The notes under the pieces were generated by a model. It ran no database searches. It was not told where the DNA came from and saw only the letters and a program-made list of their open reading frames with translations. A program made the position numbers and the translations under genes. 64,000 bases of DNA, taken from NCBI GenBank assembly GCA_963514095.1, contig OY741265.1, forward strand, positions 25,237,590 through 25,301,589. Reading direction: 5' to 3'. Positions 1 through 11,155 of the stretch are shown piece after piece; positions within the stretch are counted from its first letter, which is position 1, and every line of letters starts with the position of its first letter. This DNA comes from Eutrigla gurnardus. Taxonomy: Eukaryota > Chordata > Actinopteri > Perciformes > Triglidae.

Positions 1-413
1 CCACATATAACAAATATCAAATACATACACGCATACAGTGTGAAAAGCATTTCATATGGAAAACATTTAACAAACACAATGTTAGTGTGTTTAAAATATG
101 CCTGTAGAATACTATGGCCATCACATTTTTTATTCTGTCACATCTCAACGATTTTACTATTGTTGTTGTTTCATCTGTTCTTACCTGCCCAGGGACTACA
201 TGCGGAAATTAGCAAAATTGCTATAACCTGGCTCAATACATGTTTTCTTGTTTTACGAGATTAATGTTTTTTGTGCATTGTCCCTGTTTTTAAATAAATA
301 AATTCCTATCCTATCCTACTTTCAAGACTTGAATCAGATCAAATGTTGTGGCATTTTCCTATTCATACTAAATATAGTCTTTTCCCAAAGTGGGCTTCAG
401 AAATCCTAACTAT
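1..413. other. Left edge, nothing recognised
   Basis: AT-rich sequence with an AAATAAATAAATTCCTATCC stretch near 291-310 that looks like the 3' end of a LINE, too short to assign. Confidence 0.35.
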
Positions 414-1367
414 GGGCCCTAGTTTCGTAGACCAGGCGCAGTCAGCTCTCAGCTCACCTGCGCCGCGCCGACGGGGTGTGTCCGCCTGGACTTTGCAAGT
501 TTCGTGCACCGCGCAGGCTCGCGCAGGCACGCCTCCCGTCACTCCCACCCGCACAAGTGGGAAAGAGGGAGGAGAAGAAGGCGTGAGTGGGAGACGAGGA
601 GGAGACGAGGCGTGGACTGGGATTAATACAGCCGATTCAGATCTTCACCAATCAAATGAGCTCCTCTCCTCTCCTTTAATGCGTTAGGGGAGGTTCAGTG
701 CAAGTTCCGTCACTTGACAACCCGATGACAGAAGCAGCGCCGCTGCTCCCACCACGCGCATCACGCGCTGTGCGTGCGTATCATAATAATAACAATGCCG
801 ATATTATAAAAAACAGGAGAGAGAGAGGGAGATGTTTTGTTCTGAGAGGCTGAGTTTCCGTTACGCGTGCCATCCGCCTTTGATCTGACGTCAGATGTGA
901 CGGGACAATCTATATAGATATAAATTCACGTGTTGATTCAATTAGTTGCATTAAATAGTATTTGTTGTGATTATTTATTGCATTTAAATGTGCCTGGAAC
1001 TGTGGAAACCTGCCTGTGAGGTCTCGGTGACGTGTGCCCACTGCGCGCCATCAGCCAAACTTCCACTCCGCCAGCTGTGATTCGCCTTGAATGAATGGAC
1101 TTTATTTACGCCTTGCGCCGAGAGTAGACCAGGTCGGAGCTGGCGAGCTTTCAGCGCAGTCTCGGCGAGGCTTTTTGCCACGAAACTTCCGCTACGCCAA
1201 GCTGAATCTGTGACGCCTCCCCCTGCTGCGCCGCCACACCCATCTTGGCGCAGGCGATCCACCAAACTGCCAAACTGACCGTGCGCAAGGCTGCGCGGGT
1301 CGAAACTTGCATTACGCCGGCTCCGCCACCCTGCGCCGCCCTGCGCTGCGCCACGAAACTAGGGCCC
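414..1367. mobile_element. GC-rich nonautonomous DNA transposon with GGGCCC ends
   Basis: The interval begins GGGCCCTAGTTTCGTAG and ends with its near-perfect inverse (15 bp identical). Flanks CTAACTAT and ATAACTGT, allowing a one-base offset, agree at six of eight positions, which is compatible with an eroded 8-bp target duplication of a hAT-type element. The interior is GC-rich with repeated GCGCAG/GCGCCG motifs and no transposase. ORFs across it on both strands look like products of base composition. Confidence 0.6.
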
Positions 1368-1765
1368 TATAACTGTAACTATGATTCTTTAATTGACAGG
1401 GCCCGGTTTCCCGATAACGTCCACTCTTAGCGCGCTACGAAGACTCCTACGTTATGACTTACCAAAGTTGTTTACCTCTATAGTCGCGGTTCACGAACGG
1501 TCTCTTAGGAGTCTTCTTAAGAAACACTCCTTACGTCGTACGTACACAGCGCTGTCCAGAAAGAAAGTGCTGAAATCGATTGCTCAGAGTTCGATTTTCC
1601 ATTTCATGTGCAGGTGCATGACAGCACTATATTATAAAATGTAGGATATTGCAGTGTTTGAGAATAAAACATTGCTAGAAATCCTTCGAGGCCTAAACAT
1701 TTATTTAACCATGGTTGAACATACTACCATAGCCTATACTGATTTAAAAAAAAGATATAATAAAT

Positions 1766-2904
1766 TAGGGGTGGGCGATACACCGAAAATGTACCGATAC
1801 CGAAATTTACGACGACAACCGACGTCATTTTGCCCATGTCGGTATATTCGGTTTAAAAAAAAAAAAAAAGAAAAGTCGTTTTTTTCTTGTTTGGCTGTGT
1901 GTGTAGGTAGGCTACCAGTATGTTCATGTCCCTTTAAGATGCTCGGCTGTACTGTACTACGTATACAGCGTGTGCAGTCACGTGACTCCACCCCATCCAG
2001 TCTGTAACAAGAAGGGAAAGTGTGGGTGAGACGAAAATGGAGCCCGCCGGTTTAAACGATGAAGCGGCTGCTGCCGCGGCAGCCGAAGTAAAAGTGCGTG
2101 TCCACAGGCTGCGGTGTTTCCCCGCGTCCCATTCATTGTCTATGTGAAAGGCCGTGCATTGCATTCTGGTAGCGTCCCGGCGAATGTCGAGAGACGGCGC
2201 GCGAGTTGGCCGCTCCTCATTTGCCTAAAGTTGAAGTCGAATCTACTTTATGCTAATCAGAGGCGCCGGGCTCGACTCGCCGCCTCGGGAACGCTCGCGA
2301 ACGCTCGCGAACGCTCGCAAAAATTTGTTGTTTAAAGGAGAGCGCCTGTCAATCATCCTCTAGTGGCAGCCTGCCAAGCGTGCAATACTGGGAAGCGGCG
2401 CGTCCACTCACGTTTAAAATCGCCCCTGTGGACACGCACCATAAATCTGGTCGAGGAGGAAGAGCACCTCGTTCCCAAAAGAAATGCGTCATCGATCGTT
2501 TGGCAACATTTTGGGTTCAGCGAGGACGATGACGATCAGAAAAATGTGAAATGTATTACCTTTGCACAAGTCATTGTTTACTTTTCCAGTGGCAAATGTG
2601 AAATTTATTTTGTTTACAAGGGATGCAACTTGTTTCTCCCGTTATAGAGAACCTGATTACTTGACAACTCCATATTTTGAATTTGTTTATAGAGACTGTA
2701 TTTTTAATACTTTGTTATTTTATACTACCAAATAAATAATATAAATCTTAACTACAGTGTAGTTTTACAGTCCTTTAAAGTGGCATTTTTTAGGCGCGCG
2801 GGGGGGGGGGGGGGGGGGGGGGTACTTATCGTTCATTTATCGTTATCGAGGTGAGTTCCTCAATATATCGTGATATTGATTTGAGGTCATATCGCCCAGC
2901 CCTA
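1766..2904 (+). mobile_element. hAT-family transposon relic inside the Harbinger-like element
   Basis: It begins TAGGGGTGGGCGATA and ends TATCGCCCAGCCCTA, and is flanked by a perfect 8-bp duplication TAATAAAT (1758-1765 and 2905-2912), which is diagnostic of hAT. It carries the start of a transposase-like ORF (ATG at 2037) that is interrupted at 2092 and resumes at 2446. The resumed part contains a BED-finger-like stretch (RNASSIVWQHFGFSEDDDD) but decays soon after. A run of 23 G lies at 2800-2822. It is an internally deleted, inactive copy. Confidence 0.8.
2093..2441. mobile_element. 349-bp nonautonomous TIR element nested in the hAT ORF
   Basis: Ends share the 15-bp core GTGCGTGTCCACAGG in inverted orientation. 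TAAA occurs on both sides (2089-2092 and 2442-2445), consistent with a 3- or 4-bp target duplication, as for PIF/Harbinger (TWA sites). The interior is GC-rich, with a short GAACGCTCGC tandem near 2290-2320, and codes for nothing. Collapsing the insertion to one TAAA brings the two halves of the hAT ORF into the same frame, confirming its limits. Confidence 0.75.
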
Positions 2905-5339
2905 TAATAAATATAGAAACAGCAGAGGAGATTGAGCGAATTACATCCTTAATTACATGCGTATTTGTTGCCGTTGTAGTCGAAATTTATGCAATATAGC
3001 CGCGCCGTCGGTCAACATATTTATGGGATTGAAGTTGATCCTTATGAAATTATGTATTCCAACTAAACGGCTCCGAGGTCGGAGACGTCTTTGGTTCAGC
3101 ACGAGGATACGTTGTATCGCTGCCATAGTTTTGCCACCGTTCACAAGCGTCACCGGCGTCCATTTATGACATTTTTTAATTGTTTGACGATGTGCCAATT
3201 TCCCAAATTGCTTGCAGGATTGTGCATGCCTTGACATTGACTAGGCATAATGGGCTAATTAAATGACACTCTAATATACCTAGGCTACTTTTGAGGTTGA
3301 GGTAAAGCTGAGCCTTGTGATGAAATGCATGCGTATTTTATTTTTATTTTCTTCCTGAATGACTTAAAACCACTGGTGAAACACAACACTGCCAATGTGC
3401 AGTTCCATGCACAACAGGGATTTCTGGATTACCGTACAGTGGCGGCGACTAGCGTCAGGAGCTGAAACATCGCTACGGTAGAGCTAAGAAGGCTCTAAGA
3501 GCGCTCCAGACCAACCTTACCAACATATGGCGTACGAAAGAGATTCGTAGCAAAGAACGTTTCTGGAAACACGCGAAATGTTAAGTAGGAACTCTAAGTA
3601 GGGGTTACGAATGACGTAGCGTTAAGAAGGCTTTAAGAAGGCTTCGGGAAACCGGGCCCAGGTGTCTGTCAAGCCTGTATCTATGTTTAGAAATGTGAAA
3701 TATTGGGAAGCTTGAGTACAGATAACTAAGGTGAAGTGAGTCGAGTGTGATGTTTGCTTGAGACGCAAGGCTGTGATGTTAAAGACAGATCTACAGATCT
3801 GCCACCTCAGTCTGAACGTCACCCTTAGCAACAAATAAAAGCCGAGTGTGTTGGTGATGTGTGACCAGGACCAGCGTCAGAGCCCCGTGCCTCCATTCAG
3901 GCCTCTGCAGAGCCTGATGTGGCATAGCAATCAAATTCGTGAATGAATCGTCTTGGCAGTCGATGGTCTGGGAAATTTGAAGCGTCATCATTCGTTTTTA
4001 AGTAGCATTTAAATCAGCCAGGTAATTTTCTCGGGGCTTAAAGTCGAGCTGAAGCAGCATTTTACCAGTATCTGTCTTCCGTACGGTGACGTTGGGAGGA
4101 ATATGATTTGATCATTGAAAAGATGAGCTCACAACCTTCTCCAGCTCTGTGCTGCTAAAAGTTGCAGATTGTGTACAACATGGGGATGTGAACGAAAAGA
4201 GTTAGAAAGGCATTTTTCATTTCACTTTAAGCTCTGAAGGTTTTGACTGAAGCCCCAAATATAAATTCAAAAGGTGTGGAGTTCAACAAAAAAGTAATGT
4301 GTGTAAATGTGCGATAGTGTTCCTGACATAACAGATTGTCAAAATAATGCAGATCTCTAAACCAACTGTGTCAGCGCTGAGTAACTGGAAGAGTTGACGG
4401 GAAAACAGGCAGAGTGTAGGTAGAGGTCAGAATAAGATCGTAATTTTCCAAGTGAAGGACGTGTAAAAAGTTATCTTGTAGTAGGATTTCTAATATGATG
4501 GGCACTTAATTTCTCTTCATCATTATCGTAATGCCGTTTATGTTGCAGAGTGCATTAAAAGCATCAAACAGAGATTGTTTAATATCCTAAATGGCTTCCT
4601 AAATTGAGATGAAACAGGCAGAGATTGTTCTGTTTTTAGGCCCCAGGTCTTGGTCCAACAGCCAGTCCACCGGCCTCTTTATTACTATGAATCAATGTGC
4701 AAAATGGCCTGAAAATAAATCTAATGTGACGCACAGTGATTATATAATTTCATTATCTCATCAAAAGATTAATTGATTAAGACCAGTCTCCTAATGGATG
4801 AAGAACTGGAGCATTTCATCATCCACATGCTCTATTTAAAGAGTGCTTTGATTAAATGTGTGGAGTGTATATGTCTCACACTGTGTCATGTTAGTGTAGA
4901 GCTTTACACACTTGGAATCTAGTGCACTATAATACAACCTTCCTGTGATCCATCCTTCAATTACATGTTAAATATGAGTTGAGATGCCAGAAAAGACATT
5001 ATTCATTTTACAGTCCAGTATGTGGTGCTGTGTTAGACAGCATGATGTCTTAAAATGGATGGGGCTGTACCTAATGATTATTTTCATTTTGGATTAATCA
5101 ACCTTTAAAAAATGTATTACCATAAAAAGGAGCTTCTTCATTTTTTTTTTTTTTGCACCAGCCTCAAAACCATCTATATTTAATTATCTATGTCTAAATT
5201 AAAGTAACGTTTAAATGCATGTCTGTCCAAAAATGTCATCACTCCAAAATGTTATCCTTTTAGAGTGGTATATGAATGTTATGAGTTATGGTCAGAAAAT
5301 CTTGTACAGAATGTCTACAAATTTGGCACAAATCTGTAC

Positions 5340-5950
5340 TCGGGGGTTAATTGATTCGAATTTGGTGGTCTGATGTCAAGGTCACTGTGACCTAACGAAA
5401 CACAATTTTAACATGGGACTCATATTTGGTCACGGTGACCTCAATCTTGGACCCATCAGCTATCAGACTGACGATAGCTATCAGGCTCCCTCGTTTTCAG
5501 CCAATCACAAATGCGCAAAATGCGCAGAGAAAAAGCTGTGCTCTGGCCATGGTGAGGTACCCCTCGTGGGAATGCAGTCATGTGATTGGCTGAAAACGAG
5601 GGAGGCATCTGATTGGCTTGTTGAAAAAAATGCATTTGTGAATCCAGCCACGTCAGGAGAGTCTCAAAAATCCACAAATAAATACAGACCAGTTCACGAA
5701 CAAATGCAAACAAGTTCACAAATGAAAAGCGTCTTGTAAATTCAAGTTTAACAGTTTGTATATAAATGTAACAACATACAAATACATTTTTGATGAAAAT
5801 TGCAAATATTTTTTTAATTCATATATTTATGGATTTATATTACATTTATTTAAAACGAAATGTATTTGTGAGAAGAGAGTAATTCATATATAAATAACAA
5901 AATACATTTGTGAATCCTTCTCTGTGCATTCATTATTAATGAGACTGAAC
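5340..5950. repeat. Probable dispersed repeat with palindromes
   Basis: The stretch opens with two perfect GGTCAnnnTGACC palindromes (5379-5393 and 5428-5440). It continues with a perfect 23-bp inverted repeat (5486-5508 and 5582-5604) and ends in AT-rich sequence with repeated ACAAATACATTT-like words. A plus-strand ORF crossing it is explained by the inverted repeat, since both arms encode mirror versions of the same peptide. The family is unnamed here; that it is a mobile element is inference. Confidence 0.45.
5379..5440. promoter_or_regulatory. Two consensus estrogen-response-element palindromes
   Basis: AGGTCACTGTGACCT at 5379-5393 and GGTCACGGTGACC at 5428-5440 each match the nuclear-receptor palindrome GGTCAnnnTGACC exactly. 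Their centres are about 48 bp apart. They lie in fbln2 intron 2, inside a probable dispersed repeat. Binding by an estrogen receptor is possible but not shown. Confidence 0.4.
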
Positions 5951-5984
5951 TGACTCCATATAGCTAGTCCTAGTTCGATTACAA

Positions 5985-6145
5985 TTGGTGGTTTGACTCC
6001 TGGCTCCAATCCGCAAGCTGAAGTGTCCTTGGGCAAAATACTGAACCCCAAATTGCCTCCGAAGGCTGTGCCATCGGCATGTGAATGTGCATGAATTAGT
6101 TAAATTAGATCGTGATGGGCAGACAGGTCAGCTCCATATTTATGC
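5985..6145 (+). mobile_element. Eroded tRNA-derived SINE fragment
   Basis: This resembles the SINE at 58895-59165: after a decayed tRNA-like head come GTCCTTGGGCAAAATACTGAA, CCCCAAATTGCC, AAGGCTGTGCCATCGG and GTGAATGTG. The pol III A box is gone, so the copy is certainly inert. Confidence 0.6.
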
Positions 6146-6487
6146 AGGTCCATTAACAGACTGAAAATGAATTACTAATATTTTGGTAATCAAATAATTG
6201 TTGCAGTCAACAAAATGTCAAATATTTACTTGTTGTTTTGACTAAGTTAATGATTTAAACAACTTGAAAAGGGCGCTCAGTAGAGTGATCTTGTATTTTG
6301 TCTAATGTTTGATGGAATGAATACAAACCACAAATACCCCCGTCATGACCGCAAGTTTATCAGATATATTTTTCACTGCGCAACAAATATTCTCTTATTT
6401 GAATCTAGCTAAACTGGTGTTCACTGTGTAACGCTTCATGTTGACTGTTTAACGCTTCTTCTGATCAGAAAACTGGGACTCCTGCTG

Positions 6488-6615
6488 TTAGCTCTGTTAG
6501 CTGTATCGGCCCCATTAGCTATTAGCTCTGATAAGCCCGCTAGCTGTTAGCTATATTAGCTCCATGAGCAATTATCTCAGTTAACCCCTTTAGATATTAG
6601 CTATGTTAGCTGTAT
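6488..6615. repeat. TTAGCT-rich degenerate short repeat
   Basis: About eight copies of TTAGCT, with spacers such as CTG, ATA and TGTA, occur within 130 bp, interrupted by two diverged stretches. It looks like a decayed short-unit tandem repeat. Confidence 0.5.
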
Positions 6616-8502
6616 TGGTATGTAAGGTAACAGTCAATAAAATATGTTTTTCAAAAGTGTGAATCACTGCAACAACAGGAAGTCCTTGAGCACGTGGTCA
6701 TGAATAAGCACCAAAAATATTAGGCTAACAGGTCCAGGAGTATGCAAGATTAGCTGTGGATAGACAGAAAGGCAGACATAGATGCACACTCACTGGATTC
6801 ATAATCTCCCTGCATTACTGTAGAGTTTGGATGAAAATCATATTCATTGCACACAATGTATGCAGTGTGTGCAAGATTACTGTAATGCATCACATCGTGC
6901 TCAGTCCCTGTAAGAGTCAACAGTAGTCTAAAGTCTATCTGGGTTTATGTCCACCCTCCAGGGGACCAACATCTGGATCTGCTACTGCCTGGTGCTGCAC
7001 ACCTTTTAAAAGCCACTTCATGTGCATCAGCAACCGATCAAATAACTCCGCTTTCCCATGTAAAGTGCAACGACCTGCTAAACTATTTGGACCGAACGTT
7101 TAAACAGCGGTCTGTGACGTTTTCAGCTAAATAAATGTCCTATCGCATCACTTTAACACATCTGTGAATCAATGTACAGCCAGTTCATGAGAGCTTTAAC
7201 ATCTGCTGTTGTGAAATGTACAGGAACAGATGTGTTTCCATTTTCTTTGAAGTAAAGAGTAGAACTGTGTATTGGGCATGAGCAGCAGTTGTTTCTATAC
7301 TGTATGACTGAAAAGGTGGTACCTATGGAAACTGGATATTTATTTTCCGAGAGAAAATCCAACAAGCAGACGTCAGAGAACCGCCTACGCTGTTTGATGG
7401 ACACCACAAACACCTCAGGCATCAGGAAGCTAACAAATACAACGATATATAGATCCTAAATCTCACGTGGAAAACGTTTTAAATCTAAGACTCACTTCTG
7501 ATATAAAACCACCTAAAGGCCTGGAGGCCGGAGAGGATTTATAACCAAATCCAGATCCTCAAGCTCCCGTGTCGGTCTCCTCTGGGGAAGTTGCAGGGAA
7601 ACAGTGGCGAGGCAGTGTGTGCTGAGTGAGCGATGGTGGGGACTAGTATGAGACTGCTGTGAGAGGATGTTCGCCGCGGGACGAGTGTTTGACTCCCTGC
7701 TCCAGACAGACCAGAGGCCCACTATTTACGTTCCCGTTTAGGTACCTGGGGACCGGACTGTGTCTCCACTCCTCCTATACGCTCATGACGTATGGCCTGG
7801 CTTTGGTATTTAGAAGAGAAAGGGAGCCTTGTTCTGTGGGCACAATGCTGTATAACTAAACATTAGGAAGAGTACGTTTTCAATGATTTATGTAGGATTC
7901 AGAATGGGGGGCTAAATGCCGGAGTGAACAAAGAATTGTTATAGACCTGTTATAACCATTTATAGTCTTCATATCACAGCAATAACAGTTACTTATGGTT
8001 TTGTAGTGCTGCCACCCCGTTTCAAGGGAAGAGGATTATGAGATTATTATAGGATTTTTGGAGCCACAAATGTGGTTATCAATTAATTGTCAGTGTTGCC
8101 CCTACCATTGCCTGAAATACCTACAATTTTTTATCTACCTGTATGTGCAATTATTGATGATTTCAATATATCTGCAGTAGGGTAATATATTGGCCGGTTA
8201 AATCGGCTGACCAGGCTCTCTTTAAAAGAATGCTTAAGGACCGGGTCAATAAGAATGAGAAGGTCAAAACAGAGTGGTGTTTATTAAAAAAAAAAATGAC
8301 CTCAAACAAAGCGATTCAGCAAAACTAAATGAAATTGAAGCAAATAGATGACTAACAACAAGACGAGATTCACTGATCCGTCACTGGTCAAAGTCATCTG
8401 GTTGTCAGCTGATCTGCCATTACTGGTTTGGGTAGGCAGGTGACAAAGCAGCATCCAACAGAAATATTGTGTGTGATAGTTCACCTTCCACCTTCTCTTA
8501 CA

Positions 8503-8535
8503 TTCTCTCACTCTCGCTCACTCTCTCTCTCTCTC
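8503..8535. repeat. CT microsatellite
   Basis: Imperfect (CT)n with a few C and G interruptions. Confidence 0.8.
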
Positions 8536-9351
8536 AAACACAAACGCACACTCCTCAGTCCGCCTGACAATCATGTCTATGACAAATAAAATCTGCACTT
8601 TGCAGGTTCGGACGGATATTTTTGCAGGTTGGCTGGAACAGATAGTCTCTCACAACAGGTCAACTGGGTATTAAATCACATAGTGATCTCTTCTGGGAAA
8701 GCAACACATGGTTGATGAAGCGGGATATACCACGATTCATTTTCAGGTGGATTGTATTTGTCTGAGTGAGAGCAAGAGACGGTCCTGTAACTTGGTGAGA
8801 AAATGTAAGTTATGTTTTATAATAAGTATCGGGTATTGTTTCTGATACTGTTCTCATACACGCATTCATAAAACTACTACCCGATCCCACTAACGTAACG
8901 TGACGTTAACATCTCATCATTGAGTCTAATAAGCTGCCCAGTTGCTTCAATAACCTGATGTACAAACAATCATCATTTATCAGCAGCTGCAGTATGAAGC
9001 TCAACAGACAGTCTAGTGAGTCTCCACCACATCAGTTCATTTATCAGTTCTATCTGTCATGGTTTCACCGACGTATTCCAGCCTGGTGATATGTTAGCGG
9101 GTCTCGGGTGGAGAGAGAGACGGTGTTTATGAACATTACAGAGTTACATTACAGCATGAATGTAGCAGTGCATTGTGGGTAGTTTATCTGTTGGTGAATA
9201 AATGCTACAACTCCTCAAGATCAATGTCTTGTTGTCGTCCAGCTGATAATTAAAGTGAAAAACACAAGTGTGTCCAATCTGTAAACTTATCTGTAGTCAA
9301 CTGATGTTGAATACATTCTAAAATAGGAAGAAGCATCTTGCTCCGTCTTAC

Positions 9352-11155
9352 CTCCATCAGGTGTGACGAGCACATCAGTCCGATCTTGCCTCCCCTCCAC
9401 TCGCTCCGTCACCTCTTCCTGGTCTTCGCTGGGAAGGTTGAACAGCCTCTGACCCGGCTCTCTGCTGGGCTCGCTCTCGTTCAGCTCAACCCCCGCTGGC
9501 TGCTGGGAAGTGGTAATATACTGGACGGTGGGGGTTGTGGGGTACTCGGGCCTCCTGGGGGAGCTGGTGCTGACCTCGGGTGTGGTCCTTTGGTAGCTGC
9601 TGGTTGGATCACTGCTCTTTGACTCCACGTGGCTTGTCTCCTGTTGTTCTGGCTTCATCTCGTAGGGAAGATCACTTCCTTCAGGCTCAGTCACACTATG
9701 AAATGTTACTATTTCTTCCTCCTCCTCCTCTTCTACCACCTCTACTTCAGGCTCCCCTTGCCCACTATCCGGTGTGATGGTCCCCTGTAATTCCTCTTGA
9801 CCGTTTGAACTTGCTTGGGGATGGATCGGGCTCTGTGGGCTTTCCGGCATGAACGGCGGAAAATTCCCTCTATCCGATCGTCTCTGCTGATTGGTTTGAC
9901 TGTCGGTACCTCTCACCGGATGACTAACGTTGATCTCACTCTTTGAACTACTGGGTGTCACAACATCTGATGCATTTTGGTGATGTGTCTTACTCTCAGA
10001 GTTACTCTGATGAAGAGTCACACTCTCTAGACTTGTATGTGGATACTCTGGGTGTTTTTCACTCCCCAATCCTCGCGTCAGTGGAATGATGACACTATCT
10101 GAACTTTTGAGTGCATGCAATAGATTCTGAAAATCTGACTGTGTTGTCAGATCACTGAACGAGGCACTTTGCCCACTTGTTAGACCCTGCGAGGGCTGCC
10201 AAGAGGTAGTAGTGTCCTTGTGCGTTTGAGGACTGATAGTGCTTTGCTCTACACTCAGGGGTCTTTCTGTCACTTCCTTTCGGTCTGGATGGTCATGAAC
10301 TCCGTGTCGCTCTCTCAGCTCCAGCTTGCTTTGCCTGTCTAAGTTTCTGTCAGAACCTCGGGACACAGAGATGACCTTTTTGGAGAAGGACGGGGTGGAG
10401 AAGTCTAGGGAATGAGGGAAAGTCTCTGGGAAATCCGTAGGGCCGTAATCATAATCTTCTGGCTCCCCCTTCTCCGGCGGCGATTTGAAGAGAGGAAGAT
10501 TCCCATTAGGAGGAAGGTGATGCAGTGTGGAGAACTGATCCAATTGGTCAAACCTGGAGGGGTAACTGTTGCGTGTGCCGGCTGTGTCCTCCCCCGTTGG
10601 TGCAGCTAAAATCGGTTCATGGGGTTTGTGCGGGTCACAGTCTGGCACAGTGTAGCACATGAGCTTCCCTCCCTTGTTGGGGCAGTGGCAGACCCGGCAA
10701 GGCTCCATGTGGAAGGAGTGTCCGGCGTCATACTTTTGCTCCCCGTGGACGCATCCGACGCGTTCACATTCAATGCAACCGTCGCCCGGGTCTGAAACCT
10801 CGATGCAGTTCGGTGGCATATCCGGACAGCTGATGAAGTCACAGCTGATCCGACCGCCTCCCATGGGGCAGGCACACTCCGTGCTGCCGTAGTCTACTAA
10901 GTAAGACTTCCCCTCAGCCACCTTGCCGTTCTTGAATCCAGCATTGATGCAGTCATAGTACTGGTAACCCTCGCAACTGCAGCCTTTTAGCAGGCAGGAG
11001 GCGCAGCAGCTGCCACTCTCCAGCACTTCCTCGATGCAGTTGTCCAGCTGGGGACAGTCCACACCGGTGCAGTCGTGCTGGCACCAGCAGACACTCACGT
11101 ACAGAACGAGAAAAGAACACGTCAGCAGCGTGACTTCAGCTATTAGACCAGCCAT
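9352..11155 (-). CDS. fbln2: Fibulin-2, first coding exon (N-terminal domain)
   Basis: This exon encodes the start of fibulin-2, a secreted glycoprotein of basement membranes and elastic fibres. Translation starts at the ATG at 11155, which has G at -3 and +4. The frame is open further upstream to 11182 but has no other ATG. Residues 1-25 form a hydrophobic signal peptide. Residues 26-173 hold 22 cysteines and match the fibulin-2 Na subdomain, including the stretches CTGVDCPQLDNCIEE, CEGYQYYDC and DYGSTECACP. Residues 174-601 are free of cysteine and rich in Ser, Thr and Pro, with three N-glycosylation sequons (near 394, 409 and 559) and a seven-Glu run near 475-481. This fits the extended acidic Nb subdomain. 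The exon ends at a consensus donor, GGAG/GTAAGA, in phase 1. The anaphylatoxin-like, EGF-like and C-terminal domains must lie left of the window. Identity is certain at family level; fibulin-1 and the short fibulins lack this N domain. Confidence 0.95.

Larger units (their letters stand above)
1399..3659 (-). mobile_element. Harbinger-like DNA transposon, host of nested insertions
   Basis: Ends share a perfect 16-bp terminal inverted repeat (GGGCCCGGTTTCCCGA at 1399, its inverse at 3644-3659), followed by diverged subterminal CTTCTTA-type motifs. Removing the nested hAT leaves about 1.1 kb. A minus-strand ORF at 2953-3237 contains a segment like the start of PIF/Harbinger transposases (Arg-rich stretch, then NPINMLTDG and KFRLQRQQI), and it is lost close to where the hAT inserted. 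I could not define a target duplication. An ISL2EU-type assignment is a possible alternative. Confidence 0.6.
3660..9351 (-). other. fbln2: fbln2 intron 2 (unique part), no coding exon seen
   Basis: Downstream of the donor at 9352/9351 no further fibulin exon (anaphylatoxin or EGF module, with its dense cysteine spacing) is visible on the minus strand. The intron therefore probably extends past base 1, making it more than 9.3 kb long. It contains the transposon stack at 414-3659, a dispersed repeat at about 5340-5950 with two ERE palindromes, an eroded SINE at about 5985-6145, a TTAGCT-rich patch at 6488-6615, an unexplained GC-rich patch at 7500-7760 and a CT repeat at 8503-8535. The rest appears to be unique AT-rich sequence. 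Confidence 0.55.

Noticed and set aside
5413..5739. 108-codon plus-strand ORF
   Set aside because: It spans a perfect inverted repeat, and its peptide is a mirror of the opposite-strand ORF; there is no protein similarity.
9287..9351. Continuation of the fibulin-2 frame to a stop at 9287
   Set aside because: A consensus donor (GAG/GTAAGA) at 9352/9351 ends the exon; the remaining codons are intron read-through.
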